64,000 bases of DNA from Pseudomonas sp. DTU12.3 (lineage in GTDB: Bacteria; Pseudomonadota; Gammaproteobacteria; Pseudomonadales; Pseudomonadaceae): NCBI RefSeq assembly GCF_004124275.1, contig NZ_CP027218.1, positions 3,599,501 to 3,663,500 of the forward strand. The letters are read 5' to 3'. The notes under the pieces are model-generated. The model was not told the DNA's origin, searched no databases, and saw only the letters and a list, made by a program, of their open reading frames with translations. Made by a program: the position numbers and the translations under genes. Positions 52,201 to 60,067 of this stretch are shown here, one piece after another; position 1 is the first letter of the stretch; each line of letters begins with the position of its first letter.

Positions 52201-53016
52201 TCAGAATTTTTGCGCGACGCGCTGATAGGGGTAATCCGGATCGCGGTATTTGCCCGGTTTCTGCCGTTTGGGCAGTTCGATCTTCTCGCGTTTCACATCC
52301 TCATACGGAATGCGGCTGAGCACATCGGTGATGATGTTCAGCCGTGCCCGGCGCTTGTCGTTCGAGTCCGCCACCAGCCACGGCGCATGCTCGGTGTCGG
52401 TGTGTTTGAACATCTCGTCCCGCGCCCGTGAGTAGTCGTACCAGCGGCTGTAGGACTTGAGATCCATCGGCGTCAGTTTCCAGGTCTTGCGGCCGTCGTT
52501 GATCCGCGCTTCAAGTCGACGGGTCTGCTCTTCGGGGCTGACTTCGAGCCAATACTTGAGCAGGATCACCCCCGACTGGACGATGGCATGTTCGACCCAC
52601 GGGATCGACTTGAGGAATTTGTCAGCCTGATCCTCGGTGCAAAAGCCCATCACCCGCTCGACGCCGGCGCGGTTGTACCAACTGCGGTCGAAGATCACCA
52701 CTTCACCTCCTGCCGGCAAATGAGGCAGGTAGCGCTGAACGTGCATCTGGGTTTTTTCCCGATCCGTCGGTGCCGGCAGCGCCACCACGCGAAAGATTCG
52801 AGGGCTGACGCGTTCGGTCAGCGCCTTGATCGTCCCGCCCTTGCCCGCGCCATCACGCCCTTCGAAGACGATGCAGACCTTGACGCCCTTGGCGATCACC
52901 CACTCCTGCAGCTTCACCAGCTCAACGTGCAGCTTGCGCAACTGCTCAAGGTAATCCTTGTTTTTCAACTTCGGACTTTCAGGCGCCTTGACGGCCTTCT
53001 TTTTGTCTTTTGCCAT
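52201..53016 (-). CDS. ppk2: polyphosphate kinase 2
   Basis: A 271-residue PPK2 enzyme that uses polyphosphate to phosphorylate nucleotides (mainly GDP or ADP). Walker A is in FEGRDGAGKGGTIKAL and Walker B/lid in IFDRSWYNRAGVERVMGF. SPEEQTRRLEARINDGRKTWK and the final YPYQRVA also match the family. ATG 53016 (MAKDKKKAVKAPESPKL) follows GTGAGGGC. A further 37 open codons upstream are not plausible coding sequence. The lysine-rich N-terminus may bind polyphosphate. Confidence 0.94.
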   Translation of the reverse strand: MAKDKKKAVKAPESPKLKNKDYLEQLRKLHVELVKLQEWVIAKGVKVCIVFEGRDGAGKGGTIKALTERVSPRIFRVVALPAPTDREKTQMHVQRYLPHLPAGGEVVIFDRSWYNRAGVERVMGFCTEDQADKFLKSIPWVEHAIVQSGVILLKYWLEVSPEEQTRRLEARINDGRKTWKLTPMDLKSYSRWYDYSRARDEMFKHTDTEHAPWLVADSNDKRRARLNIITDVLSRIPYEDVKREKIELPKRQKPGKYRDPDYPYQRVAQKF

Positions 53017-53202
53017 GACCAAGCCCTCACGAATGATTGCGGAAACAAAGCGTTTATTGACGCGGCAAACCAGACACGTGAGGTTAGCCCACGACTTGCG
53101 GTTTGCCATTAACGGGCAAAAAGCCAAATCGCCATGTGTTTCCTTCGTTCTTTGTTACGTCGCACTGTTCATTGTCCGCCCCTTGTTCGCTGGAGTTTCT
53201 CG

Positions 53203-55329
53203 ATGCCGTCGCCCAAATCCCTGCCCACTGCCCTGCTGGGCCTGGCCCTTGCCTGCCCGGCGATGGCCGAGACTCAAGGAATGGAACTGGGGCAAGTGCT
53301 GATTTCGGCCGACGAGCGCGGCAGTGCAGACGCCAGCGTTGAAGAGGCCAAAACCCGGCTCGATCAGGTGCCAGGCGCCACCAACGTCGTCGACATGCGC
53401 CAGCCTTTGCAGGGCCGCGTGGCGAGCAATCAGGACGTACTGGCCTATCAACCGGGTGTTTACGCGCAGTCGGCGGGTAACGAGGGTGTGAAGATTTCCG
53501 TGCGCGGTTCCGGCATCAACCGTGCGCCGGGCGCCCATGCCTCGGGGCTGTACACGATGCTCGATGGCCTGCCATTGACCGGCCCCGGCGGCACGCCCTA
53601 TGAATTGCTCGAACCATTGTGGGTCGATCACGTTGAAGTGTTGCGCGGCGCCAATGGCTTTGACCGTGGCTCGCTGGCACTCGGCGGCGCCATCGATTAC
53701 GTCAGCCACACCGGCTACAACGCGCCGAAACTGCAAGTGCGCTACGCCACCGGCAGCCACGGTTATCAGCAGCGCCAGGTGAGTTCCGGACAAGTGCTGG
53801 GCGACTTCGATTACTACGTGTCGCTGACCGATGCCAACGCCGACGGTTATCAGGATCACACCGCCAGCGAAAGCAAAGGCCTGATTGCCAACTTCGGTTA
53901 CCGCTTCAACCCGAATCTGGAAACACGCTTCTACATCCGTTACCGCGAAACCGACAACGACCTCGCCGGCCGCGTGACCAAGCATTCCATCGAACATGAT
54001 CCTCGCGCCGCCAACCCTTCCTACGTGTCGCGCGACGACAGCCGCAAACAGCCCGGCAGCACCTTCATCGGTAACAAGACCACGTTCTACATCGACGACG
54101 ATTCGAGCATCCAGACCGGTCTGGTCTATCACGATTACCCGATGGACCTGCGCGAAGGCCCGAACCGCCTGAAAGTCGCCTACACCGACGTCAGCGGCAC
54201 CTTCGACTACAAACGCCGCGACACGATTTTCGGCATGGAAAGCCGCAGTAATGTCGGCCTGCGCGTGACCAAACATTTGCCCAACGACGGCGCCAGCGAA
54301 ATGGTGCGCATCCCCACCGGCAACACCGCCGGCTACGCGCCGGGCACGCACATGCGCAACTTCACCTATCAGGGTTCGGACACCGTCCTGCACTTGGGCA
54401 ACGACCTGGAAATCGCCGACGACCTCTGGCTGACCACCGGCCTCGCCGCCCTCTACACCCGCCGTGAAAGTGACGTGACCTACCCGCAAAGCGGCGGCAA
54501 AACCAGCATGAACGACTGGGACTACGCCCCGCGCCTCGGCCTGCGCTACCAGATCACGCCAGACCTGCAAGTGTTCGGCAACCTCAGCCGCTCGGTCGAA
54601 GCACCGCATCCGTGGTCGCTGATCTACAGCTCCAACGTGCGCTTCCCGGCCGGCAACGGCGCGGCAACCGGCACGCAAAAAGATCCGGTCAAACTGCAAA
54701 ACCAGACAGCGACCACGCTGGAACTCGGCGGGCGCGGCGACAGTGTCGTCGGCGAATGGAGTCTGGCGTGGTATTACGCGCAAGTGCGGCATGAGTTGTT
54801 GTCGGTGCTGCCGGATGCCAATGCCGTCACGCCGTATGAGTTGAATGCCAGCCCGACCGTGCACCAAGGTGTCGAAGCCAGCCTGAACAGCCAACTCTGG
54901 TCGGCTGCCGATGGCCGACAGTTGAGCTTGCGCCAGGCGTATACGTTCAGCGATTTCCACTATCGCGACGATGAGCGCTTCGGCGAAAACCGCTTGCCGG
55001 GGTTGCCGATGCACTACTACCAGGGCGAATTACGTTATGACTGGCCGCAGGGTTTCTTCGCAGCGGTGAATACCCAGTTGGTTTCCAAAGTTGCCGTGGA
55101 TTACGCAGACAGTTACTACGCCGATCCTTACGCACTGTTTGGTGCAACGCTGGGCTACAACGCGCCGAAGGGTGACTGGCAAGGCTGGGTGGATATGCGT
55201 AATTTGACCAACAAGCACTACGCGGCGACGGTTACTCCGGGCTATGACGACAAAGGAGTGGATGCTGCGCGGTCGACGCCGGGTGAAGGGATGGGGGTTT
55301 ATGTCGGGGTTTCGTGGAGTTTGCTCTGA
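53203..55329 (+). CDS. TonB-dependent receptor (siderophore-receptor class)
   Basis: A 708-residue receptor from ATG 53203 (MPSPKSLPTALLGLALACPA signal peptide). GGAG lies eight bases upstream. The plug begins near VLISADERGSAD and contains KISVRGSGINRAPGAHASGL and VDHVEVLRGANGFDRGSLAL. The barrel ends YVGVSWSLL rather than with Phe. There is no STN domain, and the leader lacks the GGYCTAA/CTATAAA block of the other two receptors, so it is under separate control. It is divergent from ppk2. Ligand unknown; an iron chelator is likely for this class. Confidence 0.93.
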   Translation: MPSPKSLPTALLGLALACPAMAETQGMELGQVLISADERGSADASVEEAKTRLDQVPGATNVVDMRQPLQGRVASNQDVLAYQPGVYAQSAGNEGVKISVRGSGINRAPGAHASGLYTMLDGLPLTGPGGTPYELLEPLWVDHVEVLRGANGFDRGSLALGGAIDYVSHTGYNAPKLQVRYATGSHGYQQRQVSSGQVLGDFDYYVSLTDANADGYQDHTASESKGLIANFGYRFNPNLETRFYIRYRETDNDLAGRVTKHSIEHDPRAANPSYVSRDDSRKQPGSTFIGNKTTFYIDDDSSIQTGLVYHDYPMDLREGPNRLKVAYTDVSGTFDYKRRDTIFGMESRSNVGLRVTKHLPNDGASEMVRIPTGNTAGYAPGTHMRNFTYQGSDTVLHLGNDLEIADDLWLTTGLAALYTRRESDVTYPQSGGKTSMNDWDYAPRLGLRYQITPDLQVFGNLSRSVEAPHPWSLIYSSNVRFPAGNGAATGTQKDPVKLQNQTATTLELGGRGDSVVGEWSLAWYYAQVRHELLSVLPDANAVTPYELNASPTVHQGVEASLNSQLWSAADGRQLSLRQAYTFSDFHYRDDERFGENRLPGLPMHYYQGELRYDWPQGFFAAVNTQLVSKVAVDYADSYYADPYALFGATLGYNAPKGDWQGWVDMRNLTNKHYAATVTPGYDDKGVDAARSTPGEGMGVYVGVSWSLL

Positions 55330-55381
55330 TACCAGTGTTTAACTGATTTTAACCATGCGCTTTTTGCGGGGGCCATACCTT

Positions 55382-55669
55382 GTGAACCCGACTCTAAACA
55401 CGACAGCCAACGGTCGTCTGACGCTCGATTTTTACGAGTTGGCAGAGGCCGAATGGCTAGTACTGACTCAGCGATTGATCACCCACCACGGGTTTGAACA
55501 AGAGGGTTTGATCGCCATTGGTCTTAGTGAACAGATTCACCAGGGTTTCCAGTGTGCGGAATTCAGCCTCGCGTCCGGCTGGGATATCTGGTCCGGGTAT
55601 TACCTGATGTCGAAGTCGCCAGCGGGAGATGTGTTTCTGCGCAGCCTCTATCAAGAACTGCGCGGCTGA
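55382..55669 (+). CDS. hypothetical protein (about 95 residues)
   Basis: An open frame with normal codon use but no recognised family. Likely text from GTG 55382 is VNPTLNTTANGRLTLDFYEL, then AEAEWLVLTQRLITHHGFEQ and ASGWDIWSGYYLMSKSPAGD. ATG 55355 gives nine more residues but has no ribosome site. GCGGGGGCC lies before the GTG. No signal or membrane span. It begins 52 bases past the TonB receptor stop and could be cotranscribed with it. Confidence 0.65.
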   Translation: MNPTLNTTANGRLTLDFYELAEAEWLVLTQRLITHHGFEQEGLIAIGLSEQIHQGFQCAEFSLASGWDIWSGYYLMSKSPAGDVFLRSLYQELRG

Positions 55670-56027
55670 GAGGAATTCAGGACCTTTGATCCATTGATGC
55701 TGCCTCGCCGGACAGCGGCGCCAAGATATCGCGGCGATAACATCAGGTCTAGCAACCACCCCTGTAGGAGCTGCGGCACGCTGCGATCTTTTGATTTTGC
55801 ATTCAAAGATCAAAAAATCGCAGCGTGCCGCAGCTCCTACAGGGGCGTGGGGACGGCTTTCGTTGTGTTGGGCCGCTGTGTATCATCGGCGCAGGCTGAT
55901 GCTGCCTGCCGCTCGCTTCCGAAAGGAAAGGTGAAAGCATTGCTTCTCTCCCCCAAATCCCTGCGCATTTCTTGAAGTCGAGGTTTGGCAACGCGAGCAC
56001 CAGAATATCTCGACCACAGGAGATACG
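55670..56027. other. intergenic region containing a REP element, otherwise empty
   Basis: A REP palindrome occupies 55764-55840. The rest holds no open frame with a ribosome site that I can support. A leftward frame across the hypothetical gene and a rightward frame through the REP are compositional shadows. The last 50 bases lead into the glyoxalase-type gene with AGGAGAT before ATG 56028. Confidence 0.5.
55764..55840. repeat. REP-type palindrome, subtype GCGGCACGCTGCG
   Basis: GTAGGAGCTGCGGCACGCTG, CGATCTTTTGATTTTGC, then the reverse arm ATCGCAGCGTGCCGCAGCTC-CTAC. The stem is complete, with one A changed in the GATCAAAAAATCGC return. Confidence 0.92.
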
Positions 56028-56558
56028 ATGCTTTCAATCGAACAAGCCAAGCAGATGGCCAAACGGCTGCGCGCCGCACTGGCGTCGCGCGATCAAGCGA
56101 TGACCCATTGCGCAGCACTGGAAACAGTCGCGCAGCAATTGGGCTACAAGGACTGGAATACCGCATCGGCAATGCTGCCTGCGGCAAAACCCGAATCCGC
56201 AATCACCTTCGATAAAGCCATTCCGATCCTGCGAATTTTCGACGAAACCAAAGCCCGCGAGTTCTACCTCGACTTTCTCGGTTTCAGTGTCGAATTCGAG
56301 CACCGGTTCGAAGCGGATCTGCCGCTCTACCTGGGGATCAGCCGCAATGGCCTGCAACTGCATCTTTCCGAACATCATGGCGATGCAAGTCCAGGCTCGA
56401 CGGTGTTTGTGCCGATGCATAACATCGAATTGTTCGGCGAAGAATTATTGAACAAGCGCTATGGATACGGACGTCCGAGTGTTGTGCAACAGGACTGGGG
56501 CAAGGTCCTGGAAGTGTACGACCCCTTCGGCAACCGCATCCGCTTCTGCCAGAGCTGA
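56028..56558 (+). CDS. glyoxalase-superfamily (VOC) protein, bleomycin-resistance-like
   Basis: A 176-residue protein. Residues of about 1-55 are a helical domain (MLSIEQAKQMAKRLRAALAS, then AQQLGYKDWNTASAML) found fused to VOC domains in the glyoxalase-related family. Residues of about 60-176 are the VOC domain (AIPILRIFDETKAREFYLDF, then YDPFGNRIRFCQS). It probably binds a small ligand and may protect against bleomycin-type compounds or aldehydes; substrate unknown. AGGAGAT precedes ATG 56028. It is intact, in contrast to the VOC remnant at 48178. Confidence 0.9.
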   Translation: MLSIEQAKQMAKRLRAALASRDQAMTHCAALETVAQQLGYKDWNTASAMLPAAKPESAITFDKAIPILRIFDETKAREFYLDFLGFSVEFEHRFEADLPLYLGISRNGLQLHLSEHHGDASPGSTVFVPMHNIELFGEELLNKRYGYGRPSVVQQDWGKVLEVYDPFGNRIRFCQS

Positions 56559-56567
56559 TCGTAAAAT

Positions 56568-56590
56568 GCGGACCGGATAGTCCGGTCCGC
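56568..56590. promoter_or_regulatory. perfect 10-bp hairpin before the cytochrome c gene
   Basis: GCGGACCGGA-TAG-TCCGGTCCGC: ten perfect pairs with a three-base loop. It lies nine bases after the VOC stop and 20 bases before the cytochrome c start. No T-tract follows. It could be a terminator without T-run, an mRNA processing hairpin or a protein-binding site. Confidence 0.5.
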
Positions 56591-56609
56591 CACAAGGACA
56601 CGTGAAAAA

Positions 56610-56987
56610 ATGAAAGTACTGCTTATCGCGGCGCTTGGAATTCTGTCAATCGTTCAAACATCTTTGTCCGTTGCCGATAACACCAATGGCAAGAATCTTT
56701 TTCTTCAGCGATGTGCGATGTGCCACGGAGCCGATATCAAGGCAACAGGCCCCTTGGCCAATAAAAGCCAGCCGCCGACACCTGACCTGACAACAACCGC
56801 CTTCAAGAAACGCCTGAATGATTATCCGGGGGTCATCGTCTCCTCGATCATCCTTCGCCCCAATGGCGACTTGATTCCGAGGACCCTGCGCGAGAACGGC
56901 GTAAAAATAGCGCCGCACGCCTGGAGCGTTGAAGACTTTCGCGACTTGAATCAATACATGAGTAGCGTGATTTCAAAAAGTCGCTGA
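56610..56987 (+). CDS. monohaem c-type cytochrome
   Basis: A 125-residue periplasmic protein with signal peptide MKVLLIAALGILSIVQTSLS and one haem motif, C-A-M-C-H (NLFLQRCAMCHGAD). Its axial methionine is not obvious; Met in QYMSSVISK near the C-terminus is a candidate. It would carry electrons to an unknown periplasmic or membrane acceptor. AAGGA precedes ATG 56610. The next gene, a lipoprotein, follows 82 bases later in the same direction. Confidence 0.92.
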   Translation: MKVLLIAALGILSIVQTSLSVADNTNGKNLFLQRCAMCHGADIKATGPLANKSQPPTPDLTTTAFKKRLNDYPGVIVSSIILRPNGDLIPRTLRENGVKIAPHAWSVEDFRDLNQYMSSVISKSR

Positions 56988-57069
56988 TTTGATAAGCGGC
57001 ATTAATCAGGCATTTCCGGCACGCCTCTCGTCGCCAAACTATTCCCCGCCCCGCAAGGAAGGCACGTTT

Positions 57070-57783
57070 TTGAATCGCATTAAATCCAACAACCAAAACA
57101 CCCTTAATCGCACTTTGCCGCTGCTACTGCTGTTGGCATCAACAGTTCTGCTCAACACGGGATGCGCCCATCCTCCGCCACCGGTCGAACGCGACCCGTG
57201 CCTGGATGAAGGCCCAAGCCAGAGTGCCGCTTACGAGGACTGTGTGGTTGACCGTAATGACGAAAGAGATGCGGCACTCAAGGCCATTCTTGGCACTGGC
57301 CCTGGTCTTTATACACAAGCACGTCTCGCCGATCCGGGGGAGTTCCCTCTACAGGATTCCGACTACCCGGATATCCCCGGTCCCATGATCTACCACACTG
57401 CCAACACAATTTCCGCGGCGGAGCAGCAAGCGTTGCCGTTCAAGATGAAAGTCCGCTGGAACTACACTTCCCGGAAGCTCCTGCCGCGACCTCGCGATCT
57501 GGTGCGCATGAATGAAATGGAAGTTTTGCTAAAGTCGGCCGCAACGGAAAACGGCCTGGCGAAGTGGGTGTGCACCGTGACCGGTGAGCAACGTCGAGAG
57601 TGGGTTTTCTACGCCCGAAGCGACGCTGATTTCATGACTCGCATGCAAACGATACTGGCCGCGACCGGGCCGTATCCCGTCGAATGGACCGGCCGTAAAG
57701 ATCCTGCGCACAAGGTCGATGGGACAAGCAGCGCCAACGCTTCCGGGGAAATCCTTATTACCCCGAAACTGTGCGTGGAGTGA
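57070..57783 (+). CDS. lipoprotein with DUF695-like domain
   Basis: A 237-residue exported lipoprotein. The start is TTG 57070, preceded by AAGGAAGG seven bases away. It gives a positive N-terminus, the helix TLPLLLLLASTVLLNTGC with lipobox L-N-T-G-C, and mature Cys at about residue 37. The C-terminal part (KWVCTVTGEQRREWVFYARS, then FMTRMQTILAATGPYPVEWT) resembles DUF695-type proteins, a family of unknown function. The upstream 27 open codons lack a ribosome site. No transport or enzyme role can be deduced. Confidence 0.75.
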   Translation: MNRIKSNNQNTLNRTLPLLLLLASTVLLNTGCAHPPPPVERDPCLDEGPSQSAAYEDCVVDRNDERDAALKAILGTGPGLYTQARLADPGEFPLQDSDYPDIPGPMIYHTANTISAAEQQALPFKMKVRWNYTSRKLLPRPRDLVRMNEMEVLLKSAATENGLAKWVCTVTGEQRREWVFYARSDADFMTRMQTILAATGPYPVEWTGRKDPAHKVDGTSSANASGEILITPKLCVE

Positions 57784-57835
57784 TATTCAGGGGCACTTGC
57801 GGCCGGGCCTGAATATCGCGCGCGGGGAGCTTTAA

Positions 57836-57859
57836 AGTGTGCAAACTGTGTTGCACACT
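57836..57859. promoter_or_regulatory. candidate operator, AGTGTGCAA-N6-TTGCACACT
   Basis: A perfect 9-bp inverted repeat with a six-base spacer, 24 bases in all, ending 54 bases upstream of the TTG start of the hydrolase gene. The symmetry and spacing suit a dimeric helix-turn-helix repressor. No regulator gene adjoins it. Confidence 0.5.
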
Positions 57860-57913
57860 GCCAGCGGATTGCAAATTGCCATCCCCTCCCCCCAATCATG
57901 GAAGATCCACTCA

Positions 57914-58972
57914 TTGAAACCAGCTCTCGGTGCCCTGCTTCTAACCTGCCTGACCACCAGCGCGCTCGCTGACGTCAACGCTATCGGTTTCCAGTCCTCG
58001 ACCCTCGACCCGCACAATGAGCGTGCGCTGGAGATGGTCGTCTGGTATCCGGGTAAAACCACTGTCACACCCCAATTGATCGCCGACGATGTGGTGTTTG
58101 TCGGCAATGCCGCCGTGCGCGACGCGCCGCCCACCGCAGGCGAGCATCCACTGGTGGTGCTTTCCCACGGTTATCGGGGCAACTGGAGCAATCAGGGCTG
58201 GCTGGCGAGTGCGTTGGCCCAGCAGGGTTACATCGTCGCGGCGGTCAACCACCCCGGCACCACCACCCATGACCGTAGCCCGCAAGCTGCCGAGCAGTTG
58301 TGGCAGCGGCCGGGCGACCTGAGCCGGGCGATTGCGGCGGTGACCTCGCAGCCGCAGAAGTTTGGTGCCGTCGCACCGCTAAAGATTGCTGTGGTGGGCC
58401 ATTCGCTCGGCGGCTGGACGGCCATTGAAATCGCCGGTGCGCGGTTCGATCCGGAGCTGTTTGCGCGTGACTGCAAGGTTCATCCGCAACTGGCCAGTTG
58501 CATCAATTACGACAAGATCAATCCGGCCAGCACGCCCGCACTGAAAACTCAATTGGCCAGCGACTTGCGCGACAAACGCGTCACCGCCGTGGTTTCCCTT
58601 GACCTCGGTTTTTCGCGCGGGATGACCAGTGAAAGCCTGGCAGCGCTGCCGGTGCCGGCGCTGGTGATCGCTGCCGGTGCGCCGTCGCAGGATCTGCCTG
58701 CGCAACTGGAGTCAGCCGACCTCGCCAAACGCCTGCCGCAGGGGTCAACGCAGTATGTCGAGATCCGCGATGCCAGCCATTTCACCTTCCTGGCCATGTG
58801 CAAACCGGGTGCCGTGGCACTGCTTGAAGAAGACGTGCCTGGCGATGGAATCATTTGTGGCGATGGCGAGGCTGCGCGTCCTCGGGGGGTTATCCAGCAG
58901 CAGGTTGCAACGTTGATCAACGAGTTCTTGCAGCAGGCCTGGAAGCAGCAAGACAATCTGGCGAAGCGCTGA
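57914..58972 (+). CDS. exported alpha/beta hydrolase
   Basis: A 352-residue periplasmic hydrolase. I use TTG 57914, because it gives a good signal peptide (MKPALGALLLTCLTTSALAD) and has GGAAGA eight bases upstream. The longer GTG frame from 57839 would start in the inverted repeat. The fold shows HPLVVLSHGYRGNW (oxyanion side) and the nucleophile elbow VVGHSLGGWTAIE with Ser. His is likely in SHFTFLAM. The family includes dienelactone-hydrolase-like and platelet-activating-factor-acetylhydrolase-like proteins; the substrate is unknown. Confidence 0.87.
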   Translation: MKPALGALLLTCLTTSALADVNAIGFQSSTLDPHNERALEMVVWYPGKTTVTPQLIADDVVFVGNAAVRDAPPTAGEHPLVVLSHGYRGNWSNQGWLASALAQQGYIVAAVNHPGTTTHDRSPQAAEQLWQRPGDLSRAIAAVTSQPQKFGAVAPLKIAVVGHSLGGWTAIEIAGARFDPELFARDCKVHPQLASCINYDKINPASTPALKTQLASDLRDKRVTAVVSLDLGFSRGMTSESLAALPVPALVIAAGAPSQDLPAQLESADLAKRLPQGSTQYVEIRDASHFTFLAMCKPGAVALLEEDVPGDGIICGDGEAARPRGVIQQQVATLINEFLQQAWKQQDNLAKR

Positions 58973-59129
58973 CAGCGAGGCTTTTGCAGACAGGAACAAC
59001 CGGTTTATCAAGCGCTTGCGTCAGTGAAGCTGAGCGGATGAGTGCAGCAATGCCATTGATGTGCCACTACTGAAATAGTATGTTACTCAAAATCCATCCC
59101 CAGCTTCACCCCCGCACAAGGAAGACGTC

Positions 59130-59351
59130 ATGTCGCTCAAAGGAAAGATAATCTCCGGTTATCTGGTCATCGGCTTGATCTACGCGCTCTACTCCTGGCT
59201 GTTCAGCTCCATCTACTCCCACGCAGGCTTCTTCTACAACCTCGGCCGGGGCCTGATGTGGCCAGCGGCGATGTTCCCGGCGCTCGGCGCATTCATCGGC
59301 GGTGTCGTACTGGTGATCATCGCCGGCGCCTACGCGCTGAGTCGCCGCTAA
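59130..59351 (+). CDS. small membrane protein (73 residues)
   Basis: It starts MSLKGKIISGYLVIGLIYAL after GGAAG and has two hydrophobic spans (about 8-27 and 44-68: MWPAAMFPALGAFIGGVVLV). It is charged at both ends (SRR tail). No known family is recognised. The next gene follows 38 bases later in the same direction, so the two may be cotranscribed. Both are envelope proteins. Confidence 0.75.
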   Translation: MSLKGKIISGYLVIGLIYALYSWLFSSIYSHAGFFYNLGRGLMWPAAMFPALGAFIGGVVLVIIAGAYALSRR

Positions 59352-59389
59352 GCCTTCTGCACTTCAAAATCTTTCAAGGACAAATGCTC

Positions 59390-59863
59390 ATGAGCATGAA
59401 AAAAATCACCCTGGCCGTGTTGCTGGCAACGGCGCTGGCCGGTTGTGGTGGCAGTAAGGACAAGGCGCAGGAACTGGTCGAGGCCAGTGGCATGACCAAG
59501 CAATATGGCAGCATGGTCGAGATGGTATCCACCGCTTACGCCTCGCGCTACCCGATGCTTGAGCGCGAGCAGATTCGCAACGTCGTGCGCGAAAACATTG
59601 ATCCCGAAGACTTGAAGAACAAGGTCGTCGAGATCTACGCCGACCACTTCGACAACGACGAACTCGACCTGATGATTCGCGCCAACCAGCATCCCGAGCA
59701 GGCCATGGCGATCATCCTGACCTCGAAAAAAGGTCGCGATCTGGCTGAAAAAGTCATGACCATCCAGACCACCATCACCAAAGACATGCAAGAAGCGATG
59801 GCGGACAGCGATGAGGCGATCATCGACGCGCTGGATGATTTGAAGGATGAAGCGCAGGGCTGA
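59390..59863 (+). CDS. small lipoprotein, DUF2059-like
   Basis: A 157-residue secreted lipoprotein with a lipobox (VLLATALAGC, mature Cys at about 20). The remainder is mostly helical (AQELVEASGMTKQYGSMVEM, then EIYADHFDNDELDLMIRANQ), similar to DUF2059 proteins. I choose ATG 59390 (MSMKKITL), nine bases after AAGGA; ATG 59384 is too close. Function unknown; it is probably anchored to the inner or outer membrane. Confidence 0.8.
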   Translation: MSMKKITLAVLLATALAGCGGSKDKAQELVEASGMTKQYGSMVEMVSTAYASRYPMLEREQIRNVVRENIDPEDLKNKVVEIYADHFDNDELDLMIRANQHPEQAMAIILTSKKGRDLAEKVMTIQTTITKDMQEAMADSDEAIIDALDDLKDEAQG

Positions 59864-59896
59864 GTCCAAGTCGCCAGCGCGCGGAATGGCGCCGTG

Positions 59897-59925
59897 CCTG
59901 AAGGGCCTGTGACTGGCCCTTCAGG
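59897..59925 (+). terminator. strong hairpin after the DUF2059-like gene
   Basis: CCTGAAGGGCC-TGTGACT-GGCCCTTCAGG: an 11-bp perfect stem 34 bases past the stop. The following sequence (ATCATCGATT) has no T-run, so termination would be weak or rho-assisted. Confidence 0.5.
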
Positions 59926-60067
59926 ATCATCGATTGAGCACTTGTGTGAGTGAGGGGCAACTGCCGCAAGCGATCAACGCTGCGGCAATCGCCACGGTAT
60001 TCGACAGTTTTCATCCTGAAACGGCGGGCACGCCCTCTCGACGACAGCATGCCCCCGCTCTCATTGC

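Noticed and set aside
53155..55014. 619-codon minus-strand frame opposite the third TonB receptor
   Set aside because: Antisense shadow; the plus strand encodes a complete receptor with signal peptide and plug.
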